A stretch of DNA of 64,000 nt from Paenibacillus pinihumi DSM 23905 = JCM 16419 (lineage in GTDB: Bacteria > Bacillota > Bacilli > Paenibacillales > Paenibacillaceae). The position numbers and the translations under genes were made by a program. The stretch covers positions 974,381 to 1,038,380 of the forward strand of contig NZ_KE383864.1 of assembly GCF_000422505.1 (NCBI RefSeq), in the 5' to 3' direction. Under the pieces are notes generated by a model, which saw only the letters and a program-made list of their open reading frames with translations, made no database searches and was not told where the DNA came from. Shown piece after piece: positions 19,541-29,994 of this stretch (the stretch's first letter is position 1; every line of letters begins with the position of its first letter).

Positions 19541-20536
19541 TTATAACGCAGTTGGGCGCCGAAGCAGCAAGTGGAGCATGTAAGGTGCACCGATCAAGGC
19601 GGTAATCAGGCCGACTGGCAATTCGAACGGCGGGAAGAGCATCCGGCCCGCCAGATCTGACAGCATGACGAGCGCTCCGCCGAGCAAAGCGGCAGCAGGG
19701 AGCCGCTTCAGGTTGCGGCTTCCTGCCAGGCGGGTTGCCATATGGGGAGCCATTAATCCCACGAAGGCGATCGTCCCGGCCATGGACACGGCTGCGCCTG
19801 CAAGACCGGCACTGATCAGAATCAGAACCATGCGTGTGGAATCCAGCTTTATCCCGAGGCCTGATGCGGAAACGTCATTAAGCTGGAGCAGATCAAGCCG
19901 CCGCGCATATAACAGCACCACAGGGAATAATACGGCCATCCAGGGCAGAAGCGACCATACATGATCCCAGGTCCGCGCGTACAGGCTCCCGGCCATCCAG
20001 ATGTAAGCTTGCGAGATTCGAAAGACCTGGCCTACAGTCAGCAAATAAGTAATCCATGCGCCAGCCATGGCGGATATTGCCACACCAGCCAGCAGCATGC
20101 GTTCCATCGTCCCGCCTTTGCGCCAGGCTAGCCCATAGATAACAGCTACTGCGGCGAGTGCTCCGACGAATGCAACGACAGGGAGCTGCCGGATCGGAAA
20201 AGAAGGCACAAGCACAAGCACACTTACTACCGCTGCCGCTGCTCCCGAATTAATGCCAATGACACCCGGCGAGGCAAGCGGGTTGCGTGTGACGACCTGA
20301 AGGACTGCGCCTGACAGCGCAAGACCGCAGCCTGCCAGAAATCCAGTCCATATTCTTGGCAGCCGAAGCTGCCGGATTGTAAACGCATAAGTATCGTTGC
20401 CCCATCCGAGCGCGGTCGCCCACGCGTCAAGGAACGGGATGTCCCGGTTTCCCAGCGCTACACTGCACAGGAAGATAAGTACATTTAATAGAAGCAAGAC
20501 GATCATTAATTTAATCCAACGTCTGTCCAGAAACAA
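19541..20536 (-). CDS. FecCD-family iron-siderophore ABC permease (second)
   Basis: About 331 residues of mostly hydrophobic sequence, roughly ten membrane segments. FecCD hallmarks are LRLPRIWTGFLAGCGLALSG near the N-terminus and GTIAFVGLMAPHMATRL and PVGLITALIGAPYMLHLLLR near the C-terminus. It pairs with the preceding permease as the FeuB/FeuC type channel for ferric-siderophore import. I infer a TTG start at 20536, just past the upstream stop codon, because a run of seven Gs serves as Shine-Dalgarno; the frame is open further upstream inside the first permease gene. Confidence 0.9.
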   Translation of the reverse strand: MFLDRRWIKLMIVLLLLNVLIFLCSVALGNRDIPFLDAWATALGWGNDTYAFTIRQLRLPRIWTGFLAGCGLALSGAVLQVVTRNPLASPGVIGINSGAAAAVVSVLVLVPSFPIRQLPVVAFVGALAAVAVIYGLAWRKGGTMERMLLAGVAISAMAGAWITYLLTVGQVFRISQAYIWMAGSLYARTWDHVWSLLPWMAVLFPVVLLYARRLDLLQLNDVSASGLGIKLDSTRMVLILISAGLAGAAVSMAGTIAFVGLMAPHMATRLAGSRNLKRLPAAALLGGALVMLSDLAGRMLFPPFELPVGLITALIGAPYMLHLLLRRPTAL

Positions 20537-20541
20537 AGCAG

Positions 20542-21531
20542 CTATGTCGTCCCCCCCTTTCGCTGAACCAGATACAACAGGAAGGGAGCTCCGAAAAAGG
20601 CTGTAACCACGCCTGCCGGTATTTCCTGTCCGGGCAGTACAAAGCGCGCCCCGATATCTGCCGCGAGCAACAATAACGCGCCCAGCAGCGCCGAGCAAGG
20701 CAGCGCCCAACGGTAATCAAGACCAACAAGGGCTCTTGCCAGATGGGGAACAGCCAGTCCGACGAAACCAATAGGTCCGGCAATAGCCGCAGCGCTCCCG
20801 GCGAGCAGTACAATGACCAAAATGCATAACGCCTTCATCCACATTACGCGCTGTCCGAGGCCCCGGGCCATTTCCTCACCCAGCCGGATAATATTCATAT
20901 GTCCGCCAAGCGCAAATGCGCCGAGCAGACCGGCTGCCATATACGGGAGCACAACTATGAATAACGCAAGATCACGGCCGGTCAACGATCCGGCCAGCCA
21001 GAACCGCATCGTATCCAGCGATTGCTCGTTCAGAATCAAGACGCCCTGCGTCAACGAGGCCAGCAGCAGATTCAGCGTAGCTCCGGCCAGTACAAGCCTG
21101 ACCGGTGTCCATGCGCTTCTTCCCAGTGAGCCCAGCAGAAGCACAAGTCCGCCCGCAACCCCTGCTCCGAGCATAGCCGACCAGGAGAACAGTTCGAGCG
21201 AGGTCGTTCCCCATACGTAAGAAGCGATAACAGCAGCCAAAGCCGCACCGTAGTTCACCCCGAACAGCTCCGGTCCTGCCAGCCCGTTGCGGGTAAGCCC
21301 CTGCATCAGACAGCCTGCAACCGCGAGTGCAGCCCCTACCGCCGCAGCTATCATTGCCCTTGGAAGCCTCACAGAGCGGACAATGAGATGCTCTTGCGAT
21401 CCGTCAAATGACCACAGGGCATCCCATACAGTGCGGAGCGGTATCTTCACAATTCCAAGCGCCATGCTGGCTGCCATGGCCAGCATGGCGAGTATGAGCA
21501 GCACCGCTACTCCCGTCAATCTTACTTTCAA
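20542..21531 (-). CDS. FecCD-family iron-siderophore ABC permease (first)
   Basis: 329 residues, about ten membrane segments. Motifs: VRLPRAMIAAAVGAALAVAG, then GLTRNGLAGPELFGVNYGAA, and at the C-terminus PIGFVGLAVPHLARALVG and PAGVVTAFFGAPFLLYLVQR. These match BtuC/FecCD permeases. The companion permease starts six bases later. Upstream is the binding lipoprotein gene. No ATP-binding subunit is present in the window, so a shared ATPase encoded elsewhere (as YusV in B. subtilis) is expected. Confidence 0.92.
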   Translation of the reverse strand: MKVRLTGVAVLLILAMLAMAASMALGIVKIPLRTVWDALWSFDGSQEHLIVRSVRLPRAMIAAAVGAALAVAGCLMQGLTRNGLAGPELFGVNYGAALAAVIASYVWGTTSLELFSWSAMLGAGVAGGLVLLLGSLGRSAWTPVRLVLAGATLNLLLASLTQGVLILNEQSLDTMRFWLAGSLTGRDLALFIVVLPYMAAGLLGAFALGGHMNIIRLGEEMARGLGQRVMWMKALCILVIVLLAGSAAAIAGPIGFVGLAVPHLARALVGLDYRWALPCSALLGALLLLAADIGARFVLPGQEIPAGVVTAFFGAPFLLYLVQRKGGTT

Positions 21532-21624
21532 TCTCTCTACCTCCAGCTATATGAATACATACAGAAAGATTGAGCCGCCCAGTTGGACGGCCCAATCCGA
21601 TACATTGCGATACACTTTTACAGC

Positions 21625-22623
21625 TCAGTTTGCAAACAGGAAGGATTCCAAATCATCGGAAACTTTATTTACTGCTTGAATACCGAGCCCGCTCATCCAA
21701 TATTCCCAGTCCACCGCATGAACCTGCTTGTTCTGAACGCCCTTTAGGGAAGCCCATAAAGGACTTTTCTCCAGTTTGGCAAAAGCATCCGGCTCCCGGT
21801 TAAACCAGAGAATAAGGTCTCCATCCAGCTCTGCGATCTGTTCTTCGGTAATATCCTTGGAGAAGCCGTCTCCCGTTTGTGCCGCCGGGCGGGTAATCCC
21901 CGAATCCTTCATAATTGTTCCGGCGAATGTATCTTCCAGATAAGCTTGAATTTTATCAGCCCGCGGACGGATCAATGATATTTGACTGCCTTTTGCATCT
22001 GCAAGCTTTGCTTGAATGGCTTCCGTTTTTTGCTTGTATGCCTCAAGCAGTTTCTCGCCCTCTGCCTGCTTGTTTACCGTTTCAGCGTGAAGCTGAAGAT
22101 TGGCTTTCCAGGTAACGCCCAAAGTTTCCACAAACACCGTAGGGGCAATTTGCTTCAACTGATCGTGAATGGCATCATGTGCATCTTTGTTCCCGATAAT
22201 GAGATCGGGCTTCAAAGCATCAATCGCTTCCAGATTCGGCTCATTGACTGTCCCGATATTGGTAACCCCATCCGTACCCTTCAGGTAAGCAGGGTATGGG
22301 TCGCCAGCAGTCAAAATGGACGGTGCGCCCACCGGCTTGATGCCCAGCTCCAGCAAATTATCCAGCGCTCCGATATCAAGTACAACAATTTTGGACGGCT
22401 TGTCCGGCACTTCAACCTCACCGTATGCATCTTTAACTTTGCGGACTTCCGCACCGTAAGCATTTGTTGCAGGCTGCTTGTTGTCTGCTCCCTGTCCCTC
22501 ATTCTGTGACGCATTAGACCCTGTCTTGGCATTGCTGCAACCGGAAAATAGCAATACAATTGACAGCATAAGCATGCCTATTACGGCCAAATGACGGTTG
22601 CGGTACTTTAAACTCGACTGCAT
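21625..22623 (-). CDS. ferric-siderophore-binding lipoprotein (FeuA-like)
   Basis: 332 residues from MQSSLKYRNRHLAVIG. A lipoprotein signal ends in LLFSGC, with C29 as the lipidated residue. The mature protein has the two-lobed TroA/FhuD-type fold: VEVPDKPSKIVVLDIGALD, LEAIDALKPDLIIGNKDAHD, ELDGDLILWFNREPD. It would capture the ferric siderophore outside the membrane and hand it to the two FecCD permeases. AGGGGG 10 bases before the ATG decides the start; an upstream in-frame TTG at 22650 would lie next to the Fur box. Confidence 0.92.
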   Translation of the reverse strand: MQSSLKYRNRHLAVIGMLMLSIVLLFSGCSNAKTGSNASQNEGQGADNKQPATNAYGAEVRKVKDAYGEVEVPDKPSKIVVLDIGALDNLLELGIKPVGAPSILTAGDPYPAYLKGTDGVTNIGTVNEPNLEAIDALKPDLIIGNKDAHDAIHDQLKQIAPTVFVETLGVTWKANLQLHAETVNKQAEGEKLLEAYKQKTEAIQAKLADAKGSQISLIRPRADKIQAYLEDTFAGTIMKDSGITRPAAQTGDGFSKDITEEQIAELDGDLILWFNREPDAFAKLEKSPLWASLKGVQNKQVHAVDWEYWMSGLGIQAVNKVSDDLESFLFAN

Positions 22624-22653
22624 TTTCTTGTATCCCCCTGTGTTAGCCAATAA

Positions 22654-22700
22654 TGATAATCATTATTAGTGATTATAACGCAACCAATTTTTAGTGTCCA
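22654..22700 (-). promoter_or_regulatory. Fur-box-controlled promoter of the siderophore-uptake operon
   Basis: On the minus strand TGGACA (22700-22695), 17 bases, TATAAT (22677-22672). Just downstream, 22654-22668 reads TGATAATCATTATTA, matching the 7-1-7 Fur consensus at all but one position. Fur-Fe would block transcription in iron-replete cells. Confidence 0.85.
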
Positions 22701-22725
22701 TGCAGAAACCTTTTAATTTCATGCA
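22699..22725. repeat. CATGCA direct repeat at 21-bp spacing, possible activator half-sites
   Basis: CATGCA occurs at 22699-22704 and 22720-22725, two helical turns apart, overlapping and upstream of the -35 of the uptake promoter. The spacing and position suit an AraC-type activator dimer, such as the AraC-TroA protein encoded in this operon. The shared core is only six bases, so chance is possible. Confidence 0.3.
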
Positions 22726-22757
22726 CAATATTAAATAGAAGATAAAAATATCCATAA

Positions 22758-24638
22758 TTATACATTAGCAATGGAATGTACAGAAAACAATGGATTTTCG
22801 ACCTGATGAATATGCAATTCCGTATCCGGATACAACCGGCGGGCTGTTAATTTCTCTACGCCAATTTGAAGCTCAAAAAGCGGGAATTGGCTGTAGCGCC
22901 GGCCATGCTCCGGGAACCGCTCCTGATAACGGCTGATCACACCGCAGACTTGAAGCCAAAACGCCTGTTCCTGATAGCCGAAATGCTCTTGAAGGAAGAT
23001 CGCCAACTCGCCGAGATTGATAAAAAAGAAAGCGTCATGTACAAAGTCACGGACAGCATCCAGATCGGATGTTACAAGAAATGAGTTCCGGTTGACGCGC
23101 TGGTGGTATTCCGGTGTCTGGCGCAGCTCCGGGAGATCGCCCGGATTTGCCAGGCCCGCCTCCGCAAACCGGATGCCATCATGAAAATCCTTCAAAGCCA
23201 CTCGGACAGGAAGCCCGCCCCGGTGCACCAGCAGCATATTTTGAGCATGCGACTCCAGCGCAATCCCGTAGCCGTACAAGAAGTGTATGACAGGACTGAT
23301 GCTTGCCCGCAGCAGCTCATCGAGCCATTGCATTATCCCGAAGCTCTTGATCCAGGGAGCGATGAGCGGCTGGCCTTTTGTATCCACAGCGCATAAGGCA
23401 TTATACGGAACAGCCGCTTCCCCGTTATCCAGCCGCGTATGCAGGCTCTCCCGCCAAATGCAAGATAGAGTGCCGTAAGCACGGGGCTGCAAAGGCTCCG
23501 GCAGATGGTTGTTGTCGTAGGCAATTCCGGCTATTTCTCCAAGCAGAATGACCCTGCATTCATCACGCAGATAGGTGTCCTCCCGGGCAATACGGATCAG
23601 CCAATCTGAAATCGCCGGTGCATTCTCAACGGTATGGGGAGCCAGAATACGGCTCGTAGAGGTGTTCAGAATACTAAGCGACAGCTTGATGTTGGGCCTT
23701 AATATTTCCGTGCGGTTCGCCAGCGTCCGAATCGACTGCTGGGCGGAGTAGCGATCTTCCGGGCAGCCAAGCCATATGATGTGCTTGCTCTGAATATCCG
23801 CGGCAAGGGCCGAAGTAATCGTCTCCCGCCACTGCCACGGGTGTACGGGCAGCATCACATAGTCATCGGGATTCACGCCCGCTCTGTGAAGCTTCTCCAC
23901 AAAGGTGATGTATCCGGCTTCCCCCAGTTGTTCCTGATCCCACATTGCCGTACCCGGGGCTGGATGCCGCGAGGAATGGCTTACGCGCGCAAGCCCGCGG
24001 TGAAGAGCTACCCAGACAAGACGAATTGGAGCTGCAAATTCCGGACCGTACATGATCTGATCGGCGATATCGAATCCGATTCTTGACTTATAGCTGGGAT
24101 GGTAGGGATGTCCATCGGTGATCCCGCTCTCCCACTCATCGTAGCCCAGGCCATGCAGTTCCCGCTGCTCCTGATGCCGCTTGTACTGGGCCAGCGTGTC
24201 ATTAATCAGTGTCTGCTCCAGCTCTATTGCAAAATGGTTCAGCTTTGCCGGATCAGCTCCGATGACGGAAGCCATTTCCGAGAGAAACCGTGCAAGTGAA
24301 TCCGCCTCGGATCGTACTCCCCCATACTCACGCATCACAGGATGCTTGCCGAGCCGGATGCGCCCGAAATTATGGCAGCGGCGCTCGGCCTGGAACGCAT
24401 AGACGACAGGCTCTCTGTCTGCGCTCACTCCTTCAATCCTCCAGTTCTCCCCTTCATCGGCTTGGCTTTCCTTACAGCCGATTACTTTTTCGAATAGCAG
24501 CGATTCAATCAGTTGGCGGAAAATCCGCCGTCTTACGGCTCGATAATGGGGGGAAGCTAATGCTTCTTCATACAGCTTCTGCTCAGCCGAACGAAGTGCA
24601 AATTCTCCTGAACGTTCATCGGCGCTATACATGCTCAT
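22758..24638 (-). CDS. IucA/IucC-family siderophore synthetase (NIS), copy 1
   Basis: About 626 residues. NIS synthetases adenylate a carboxylate (usually citrate) and join it to an amine or alcohol. The ATP-binding GHPYHPSYKSR is at 176-186, the palm region reads LPVHPWQWRE, and the FhuF-like C-terminal domain has LESHAQNMLLV and LKDFHDGIRF. AGGAGG before the ATG at 24638 decides the start, so the gene overlaps its neighbour's end by 14 bases. It closely resembles the next gene across its length, indicating tandem duplication. Its substrate within a staphyloferrin-B-like pathway (SbnC, SbnE or SbnF role) cannot be assigned by eye. Confidence 0.93.
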   Translation of the reverse strand: MSMYSADERSGEFALRSAEQKLYEEALASPHYRAVRRRIFRQLIESLLFEKVIGCKESQADEGENWRIEGVSADREPVVYAFQAERRCHNFGRIRLGKHPVMREYGGVRSEADSLARFLSEMASVIGADPAKLNHFAIELEQTLINDTLAQYKRHQEQRELHGLGYDEWESGITDGHPYHPSYKSRIGFDIADQIMYGPEFAAPIRLVWVALHRGLARVSHSSRHPAPGTAMWDQEQLGEAGYITFVEKLHRAGVNPDDYVMLPVHPWQWRETITSALAADIQSKHIIWLGCPEDRYSAQQSIRTLANRTEILRPNIKLSLSILNTSTSRILAPHTVENAPAISDWLIRIAREDTYLRDECRVILLGEIAGIAYDNNHLPEPLQPRAYGTLSCIWRESLHTRLDNGEAAVPYNALCAVDTKGQPLIAPWIKSFGIMQWLDELLRASISPVIHFLYGYGIALESHAQNMLLVHRGGLPVRVALKDFHDGIRFAEAGLANPGDLPELRQTPEYHQRVNRNSFLVTSDLDAVRDFVHDAFFFINLGELAIFLQEHFGYQEQAFWLQVCGVISRYQERFPEHGRRYSQFPLFELQIGVEKLTARRLYPDTELHIHQVENPLFSVHSIANV

Positions 24639-26445
24639 GATTCCTCCTTGCATTTATTGGACGGTATTGAAAAAGCGGATTGCAGACGGTATGCACACAG
24701 TCGGCACGGTCATCAATTCGTCGTCTGGCCAACTGCTCCACTTCAATCTCCGGCGCAAACAGATCGAATTGACCGAAACGTTCCTGTAGTTCGGGATATT
24801 GATTTTGATAGCCGATTATTATCTTCGCCGCTGTTTCCCAGAAGCGCTGTTCGGCAAAGCCATAATGACGGGACAGAAAAAACGCCAGCTCCGACAGATT
24901 GATCATGAACAAAGCATCGAACAGAAAATCCCGCAGCTCCTCCGGCCGCTCCTTCTCGATGAATGAATTGCGGTTAGGCCGCTGATGATTGGCAGGGGGA
25001 TACTCGATGCGGGGATATCCGAGCGGATTCGCAAGCTTCGGTGAATACCGGACTCCATCATGAAAATCCTTCAGCGCAATACGTTCAGCGAGGCCGTCCT
25101 TCATAATCACAATCATATTTTGCGCATGCGATTCCAGGGCAGCACCATGCACGACAAGCAAATGGATCAAAGGTAAAACTGATGCAGAAAACAGAGCATC
25201 CAGCCAGCGCTCTACGCCATGCTCCTGAATCCACGGATCAATGAACGGTATGCCTTTGGCATTGTTATGCACCAGAACGTTATAGGGAAATGCCTTTTCT
25301 CCGGCAGCTACATGAGGATGCAGGCTTTCCCGCCAAATGGCGCCAAGAGACCCGTAAACTTTCTGCTCCAGCACATTCGGAAGCTTCTGATGCTGGTAAG
25401 AGACACCCAGCACCTCCTTGAGCACAATGACCCGGTGCGTATCCCGCAAAAAAGGATCACCCGCTATGATTTTGCCAAGCCAGTCCGAAATTGGCGCTGC
25501 ATTCATAATCGTGTGGCGGGCCAGAATCCGACCGGATGAGGTGTTGACGATATTAAGCGGGAGCTTGACATACGCCTTGGCGCTATCGCTCCTGTTAGCC
25601 AGTGTACGAATTGATTGCTGCGGCCGGTACAGATCTTCCCCTGTCCCCAAATATATCAGTTCCCTTGTACGAAGCTGCTCTGCGAATTCGACTGCTATAA
25701 TTCGCTCCCACTGCCACGGATGGACCGGAAGCAGCACAAATTCCCCAGGCTGGAAGCCTTGCTCACGGAGCATGGCTTTAAACCGGCGCAAGCTGTCCTC
25801 CCCCAGCTCTTGCCGCATGAATTCCTCATAGGACAGCGATTCTGATATCGATAGACTTACAGCGGATTTATGCAACGCAATCCAAATGAGCCGGATATCC
25901 GGCTTGAATTCAGGCCCATAGGCCCTGTTTTCCTTAAGCGTGAAGCCGATTCTGGATTTGTAGCAGGGATGGTACGGGTGGCCATCCATCAAGTCTCCTT
26001 CCCACTCATCATAGCCTGCCTCATGGTTATCCCCGCCCGTGCAGAATTCGGCCGCCATTGTATCCTTGAGAAGGGTCTGCTGAACCTCATCGATAAACGC
26101 GGAAAGTCTCGCCTCGGCTGCGGGCAGAGAAGCTGCGATCTCCAGCAAAAATACTTGCAGCGATTCCGCCTCGGCCGCGCGGCCTGCCACAACCCGCATA
26201 ACCGGCTCCTCCGCCAGCCGGATACGGCCAAAACTTGCCGACCGGGCTGCACGGAAACAGTATTGCACGGCTTCGCCAGCCTGGCTTGCCCCGTGCAGCA
26301 CATACTCAGTTTCGGTCTCCCCCGTAATACCCGGCTGCGTCAATACCTGCTCGTACAAGAAAGACTCCAGCAACTGGCGAAAGATCCGCCTTCTCACCCG
26401 GACGGATTGTTCCGAGAGCAGGGGCTGCCAAGAAAAATGATCCAT
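24625..26445 (-). CDS. IucA/IucC-family siderophore synthetase (NIS), copy 2
   Basis: About 606 residues from MDHFSWQPLLSEQS. It shares with copy 1 the opening RVRRRIFRQLLESFLYEQV, the AGYDEWEG..DGHPYHPCYKSR block (144-164), LPVHPWQWE, the SIRTLANR and NTSSGRILARHT segments, and LESHAQNMIVI with LKDFHDGVRY in the FhuF-like C-terminus. These are marks of NRPS-independent siderophore synthetases with amide-forming chemistry. GGAGG 7 bases before the ATG supports the start at 26445. It lies between the decarboxylase gene and copy 1 in the biosynthetic operon. Confidence 0.93.
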   Translation of the reverse strand: MDHFSWQPLLSEQSVRVRRRIFRQLLESFLYEQVLTQPGITGETETEYVLHGASQAGEAVQYCFRAARSASFGRIRLAEEPVMRVVAGRAAEAESLQVFLLEIAASLPAAEARLSAFIDEVQQTLLKDTMAAEFCTGGDNHEAGYDEWEGDLMDGHPYHPCYKSRIGFTLKENRAYGPEFKPDIRLIWIALHKSAVSLSISESLSYEEFMRQELGEDSLRRFKAMLREQGFQPGEFVLLPVHPWQWERIIAVEFAEQLRTRELIYLGTGEDLYRPQQSIRTLANRSDSAKAYVKLPLNIVNTSSGRILARHTIMNAAPISDWLGKIIAGDPFLRDTHRVIVLKEVLGVSYQHQKLPNVLEQKVYGSLGAIWRESLHPHVAAGEKAFPYNVLVHNNAKGIPFIDPWIQEHGVERWLDALFSASVLPLIHLLVVHGAALESHAQNMIVIMKDGLAERIALKDFHDGVRYSPKLANPLGYPRIEYPPANHQRPNRNSFIEKERPEELRDFLFDALFMINLSELAFFLSRHYGFAEQRFWETAAKIIIGYQNQYPELQERFGQFDLFAPEIEVEQLARRRIDDRADCVHTVCNPLFQYRPINARRNHEHV

Positions 26446-26485
26446 ACATCCACCTCCAAATTGGTCATTGGGCATTTGAGCTAAA

Positions 26486-27727
26486 TCAGGTCACAGAAAC
26501 CGGCGACGGCTCCAGATAATAGTGGCCGGGATGCGGGTGGCTCAGAAAATCATGATGCGAGATCGCCCACCCGTAAGCGCCTGCGTACCGGAACAGGATG
26601 ATGTCTCCTGCACGCACCTGCTTGACCGGTACATCCTGTGCCAGGACATCCTTCGGTGTACAAAGCTGGCCGACCACCGTTACATGTACCGCTTCGACTG
26701 CAGGACGATCATAAGGATATTCCCACTCCTGCACGGGGATCACTTCAAACGGGTGACTGTGCTGCCACGAAGCGGGCAGCCTGAACTGATGGGTTCCACC
26801 ACGCACAATAACATAATGCCTGCCGTGATTTTGCTTAATATCCAGCACTTCAGCAGCGTAGTAGCCGGAAGCAGCGGTCATATATCGCCCGCATTCGAAC
26901 AACAAAGCCGTTTCTGGACGCATGTCCTTGCGGATCTCATTCTCAAGCCCGCTTACAAAAGCTCCCCAATCAAACTGCGCGTCCAAATCGGCATAGTTCA
27001 CGCCAAGGCCGCCGCCAGCGTTCAAATAGTTCAGTTCCACCCCGTACTTCCCGGCCCACTCGCCCGCAAGGCGAATGTAATGCTGAACGAGCTTGATATG
27101 CTCTCCCGCATCCAGATTATTGGACAACGAGTGAAAGTGAAATCCTTCTACCCGAAGAAAAGGGAGTTGCTTCACATGCTGTATTACTTGGCCGATCTGC
27201 GTCTCATCCATGCCGAACTGGGTTGGACGCCCTCCCATTGCGAGTGTTGCTGCAGGCAGCGGACCGCGCAAATTAATGCGCAACAGCACACTGACCATTC
27301 GCCCGTGACGCTGGGCAATGGCATTGAGCTTGTTCAACTCATGAATGCTTTCCGCATGAATCAGGTGGACGTTATGCCGCAATGCGCCTTCCAGCTCTTC
27401 CAGCGTTTTGCCGGGCCCACCAAACAAAATTGGACTGTCAGGAGCAGCCTGGCGGATTTTCACAATCTCCCCCAGCGAAGCCGCCTCGAATCCATGGACA
27501 ATCGGGGCCAGTGCCTGCAAGATATGTGGTTCTGAATTCGCCTTCACCGCATAGAACAGCCGGCAAAATTCCGGTAAGGATTGCACACGGTTGTTCGCTG
27601 TGGTACGCAACCCAGGCATATGATGCAAGTATGCACAAAATGGATCGGTTTGCTTGCTTTTATGCTCATGAATAAACGCAACGATTTGTTCCGTCTCCCG
27701 ACTGTTCCCTGCAAGCTCTAGAGCCAT
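26486..27727 (-). CDS. sbnH: fold-III PLP decarboxylase, SbnH-like
   Basis: 413 residues, alanine-racemase-fold (type III) PLP decarboxylase of the diaminopimelate/ornithine decarboxylase family. The PLP lysine is K62 in FYAVKANSE. The phosphate-binding glycines are NAGGGLG (236-242), ECGRY is at 278-282, and the active-site cysteine of the partner subunit is C356 in GQLCTPKD. In S. aureus, SbnH decarboxylates a citryl-diaminopropionate intermediate of staphyloferrin B to the diaminoethane form. The neighbours SbnA, SbnB and the synthetases support that role over DAP or arginine decarboxylation. The gene overlaps the end of sbnB by 10 bases. Confidence 0.85.
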   Translation of the reverse strand: MALELAGNSRETEQIVAFIHEHKSKQTDPFCAYLHHMPGLRTTANNRVQSLPEFCRLFYAVKANSEPHILQALAPIVHGFEAASLGEIVKIRQAAPDSPILFGGPGKTLEELEGALRHNVHLIHAESIHELNKLNAIAQRHGRMVSVLLRINLRGPLPAATLAMGGRPTQFGMDETQIGQVIQHVKQLPFLRVEGFHFHSLSNNLDAGEHIKLVQHYIRLAGEWAGKYGVELNYLNAGGGLGVNYADLDAQFDWGAFVSGLENEIRKDMRPETALLFECGRYMTAASGYYAAEVLDIKQNHGRHYVIVRGGTHQFRLPASWQHSHPFEVIPVQEWEYPYDRPAVEAVHVTVVGQLCTPKDVLAQDVPVKQVRAGDIILFRYAGAYGWAISHHDFLSHPHPGHYYLEPSPVSVT

Positions 27728-28731
27728 AACCGGGTTCCTTTCCCCGCAGAGGCCGCCTTGGCATACAAGGATGCAGCACTGGCGATGTCTTCTACAGCCA
27801 TCCCCATCGGATTCAGCACAATAATTTCGTCCTCTGTTTCGCGTCCCGGGCGGCTTCCGGACAATATCTGTCCGAGCTCGGCATGAAGCTGTTCCCTGGA
27901 GAATTTACCCTCTAAAACAAGCTGGTTGATGATCTTTTTCTCCCGGTTGGACTGCTCCCAATCGTCAACCACAACTTTATCCGCCCTGATAAAGACATCC
28001 TTATGCAAATCCATAATCGAGATATTGCTCACGAAGGTTCCCTTTGCCAGCCACTCAAACGGAATATAAGGCTCTGAGGCAACCGTTGCGGTAACAAGCA
28101 CCTCCGCCTTCCTGACCGCTTGCTCGGCCGTCTCTTCCGCCAGCACCTCAACATGCGGGAATTGCTGCCTGATTTCTTGAGCAAGATGACTGGCCGCTGC
28201 AGCGTTAAGGTCAAAAAGGTGCAGCATATGAACCGCACTGAATTGCTCAAGCAGGGAGACGATTTGCATTTTTGCGATTACGCCGCAGCCGATCACCGAT
28301 ACGGTGCCAAAGCCCTCTCTTGCCAAATGCCTTGCCCCGATGACTGTGACAGCAGCTGTGCGCATGCCGCTGATCAGGCTGCCCTCCATAATCGCAACCG
28401 GATAGTTCGATTCCGGGTCATTCAAAATAATCAGTGCGCTTGCCCGCTCCTTGTTCCGTCTTGCGGGATTGTCATGCTTGCTGCCCACCCACTTGAGCCC
28501 GCTCATGGCAACATCGCCGCCGACATGGGCCGGCATTGCAATAATGCGATCGGCAATATGTCCGTCTGAACCGGCTGTCCGCAGATAAGGTTTAAGCGGC
28601 TGTACATAATCGCCCTTGCTGTGAAGTTCCAGCGCCCGGCTTACAGACTCCACATAGATAGCCGATTGCTCTCCGCCCAGCCCAATGATATCCTGCTTGC
28701 TCAAATATAAAATTTCATGTCCTTGATTCAC
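27718..28731 (-). CDS. sbnB: SbnB-like dehydrogenase for L-2,3-diaminopropionate synthesis
   Basis: 337 residues of the ornithine cyclodeaminase/mu-crystallin family. The substrate-side motif MSGLKWVGSKHDNPARR and the NAD-binding TVSVIGCGVIAK are visible. In S. aureus, SbnB oxidatively splits the SbnA product (N-(1-amino-1-carboxy-2-ethyl)-glutamate) into L-2,3-diaminopropionate and 2-oxoglutarate; both serve as building blocks of staphyloferrin B. The directly preceding sbnA-like gene makes this reaction far more likely than ornithine cyclisation. One base separates it from sbnA. Confidence 0.9.
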   Translation of the reverse strand: MNQGHEILYLSKQDIIGLGGEQSAIYVESVSRALELHSKGDYVQPLKPYLRTAGSDGHIADRIIAMPAHVGGDVAMSGLKWVGSKHDNPARRNKERASALIILNDPESNYPVAIMEGSLISGMRTAAVTVIGARHLAREGFGTVSVIGCGVIAKMQIVSLLEQFSAVHMLHLFDLNAAAASHLAQEIRQQFPHVEVLAEETAEQAVRKAEVLVTATVASEPYIPFEWLAKGTFVSNISIMDLHKDVFIRADKVVVDDWEQSNREKKIINQLVLEGKFSREQLHAELGQILSGSRPGRETEDEIIVLNPMGMAVEDIASAASLYAKAASAGKGTRLWL

Positions 28732-28732
28732 A

Positions 28733-29948
<1,216 letters not shown>

Positions 29949-29994
29949 TTAGGCGTCATCATTCTGTATCGGGTATCGAAAAGAGGGGTGTGAA

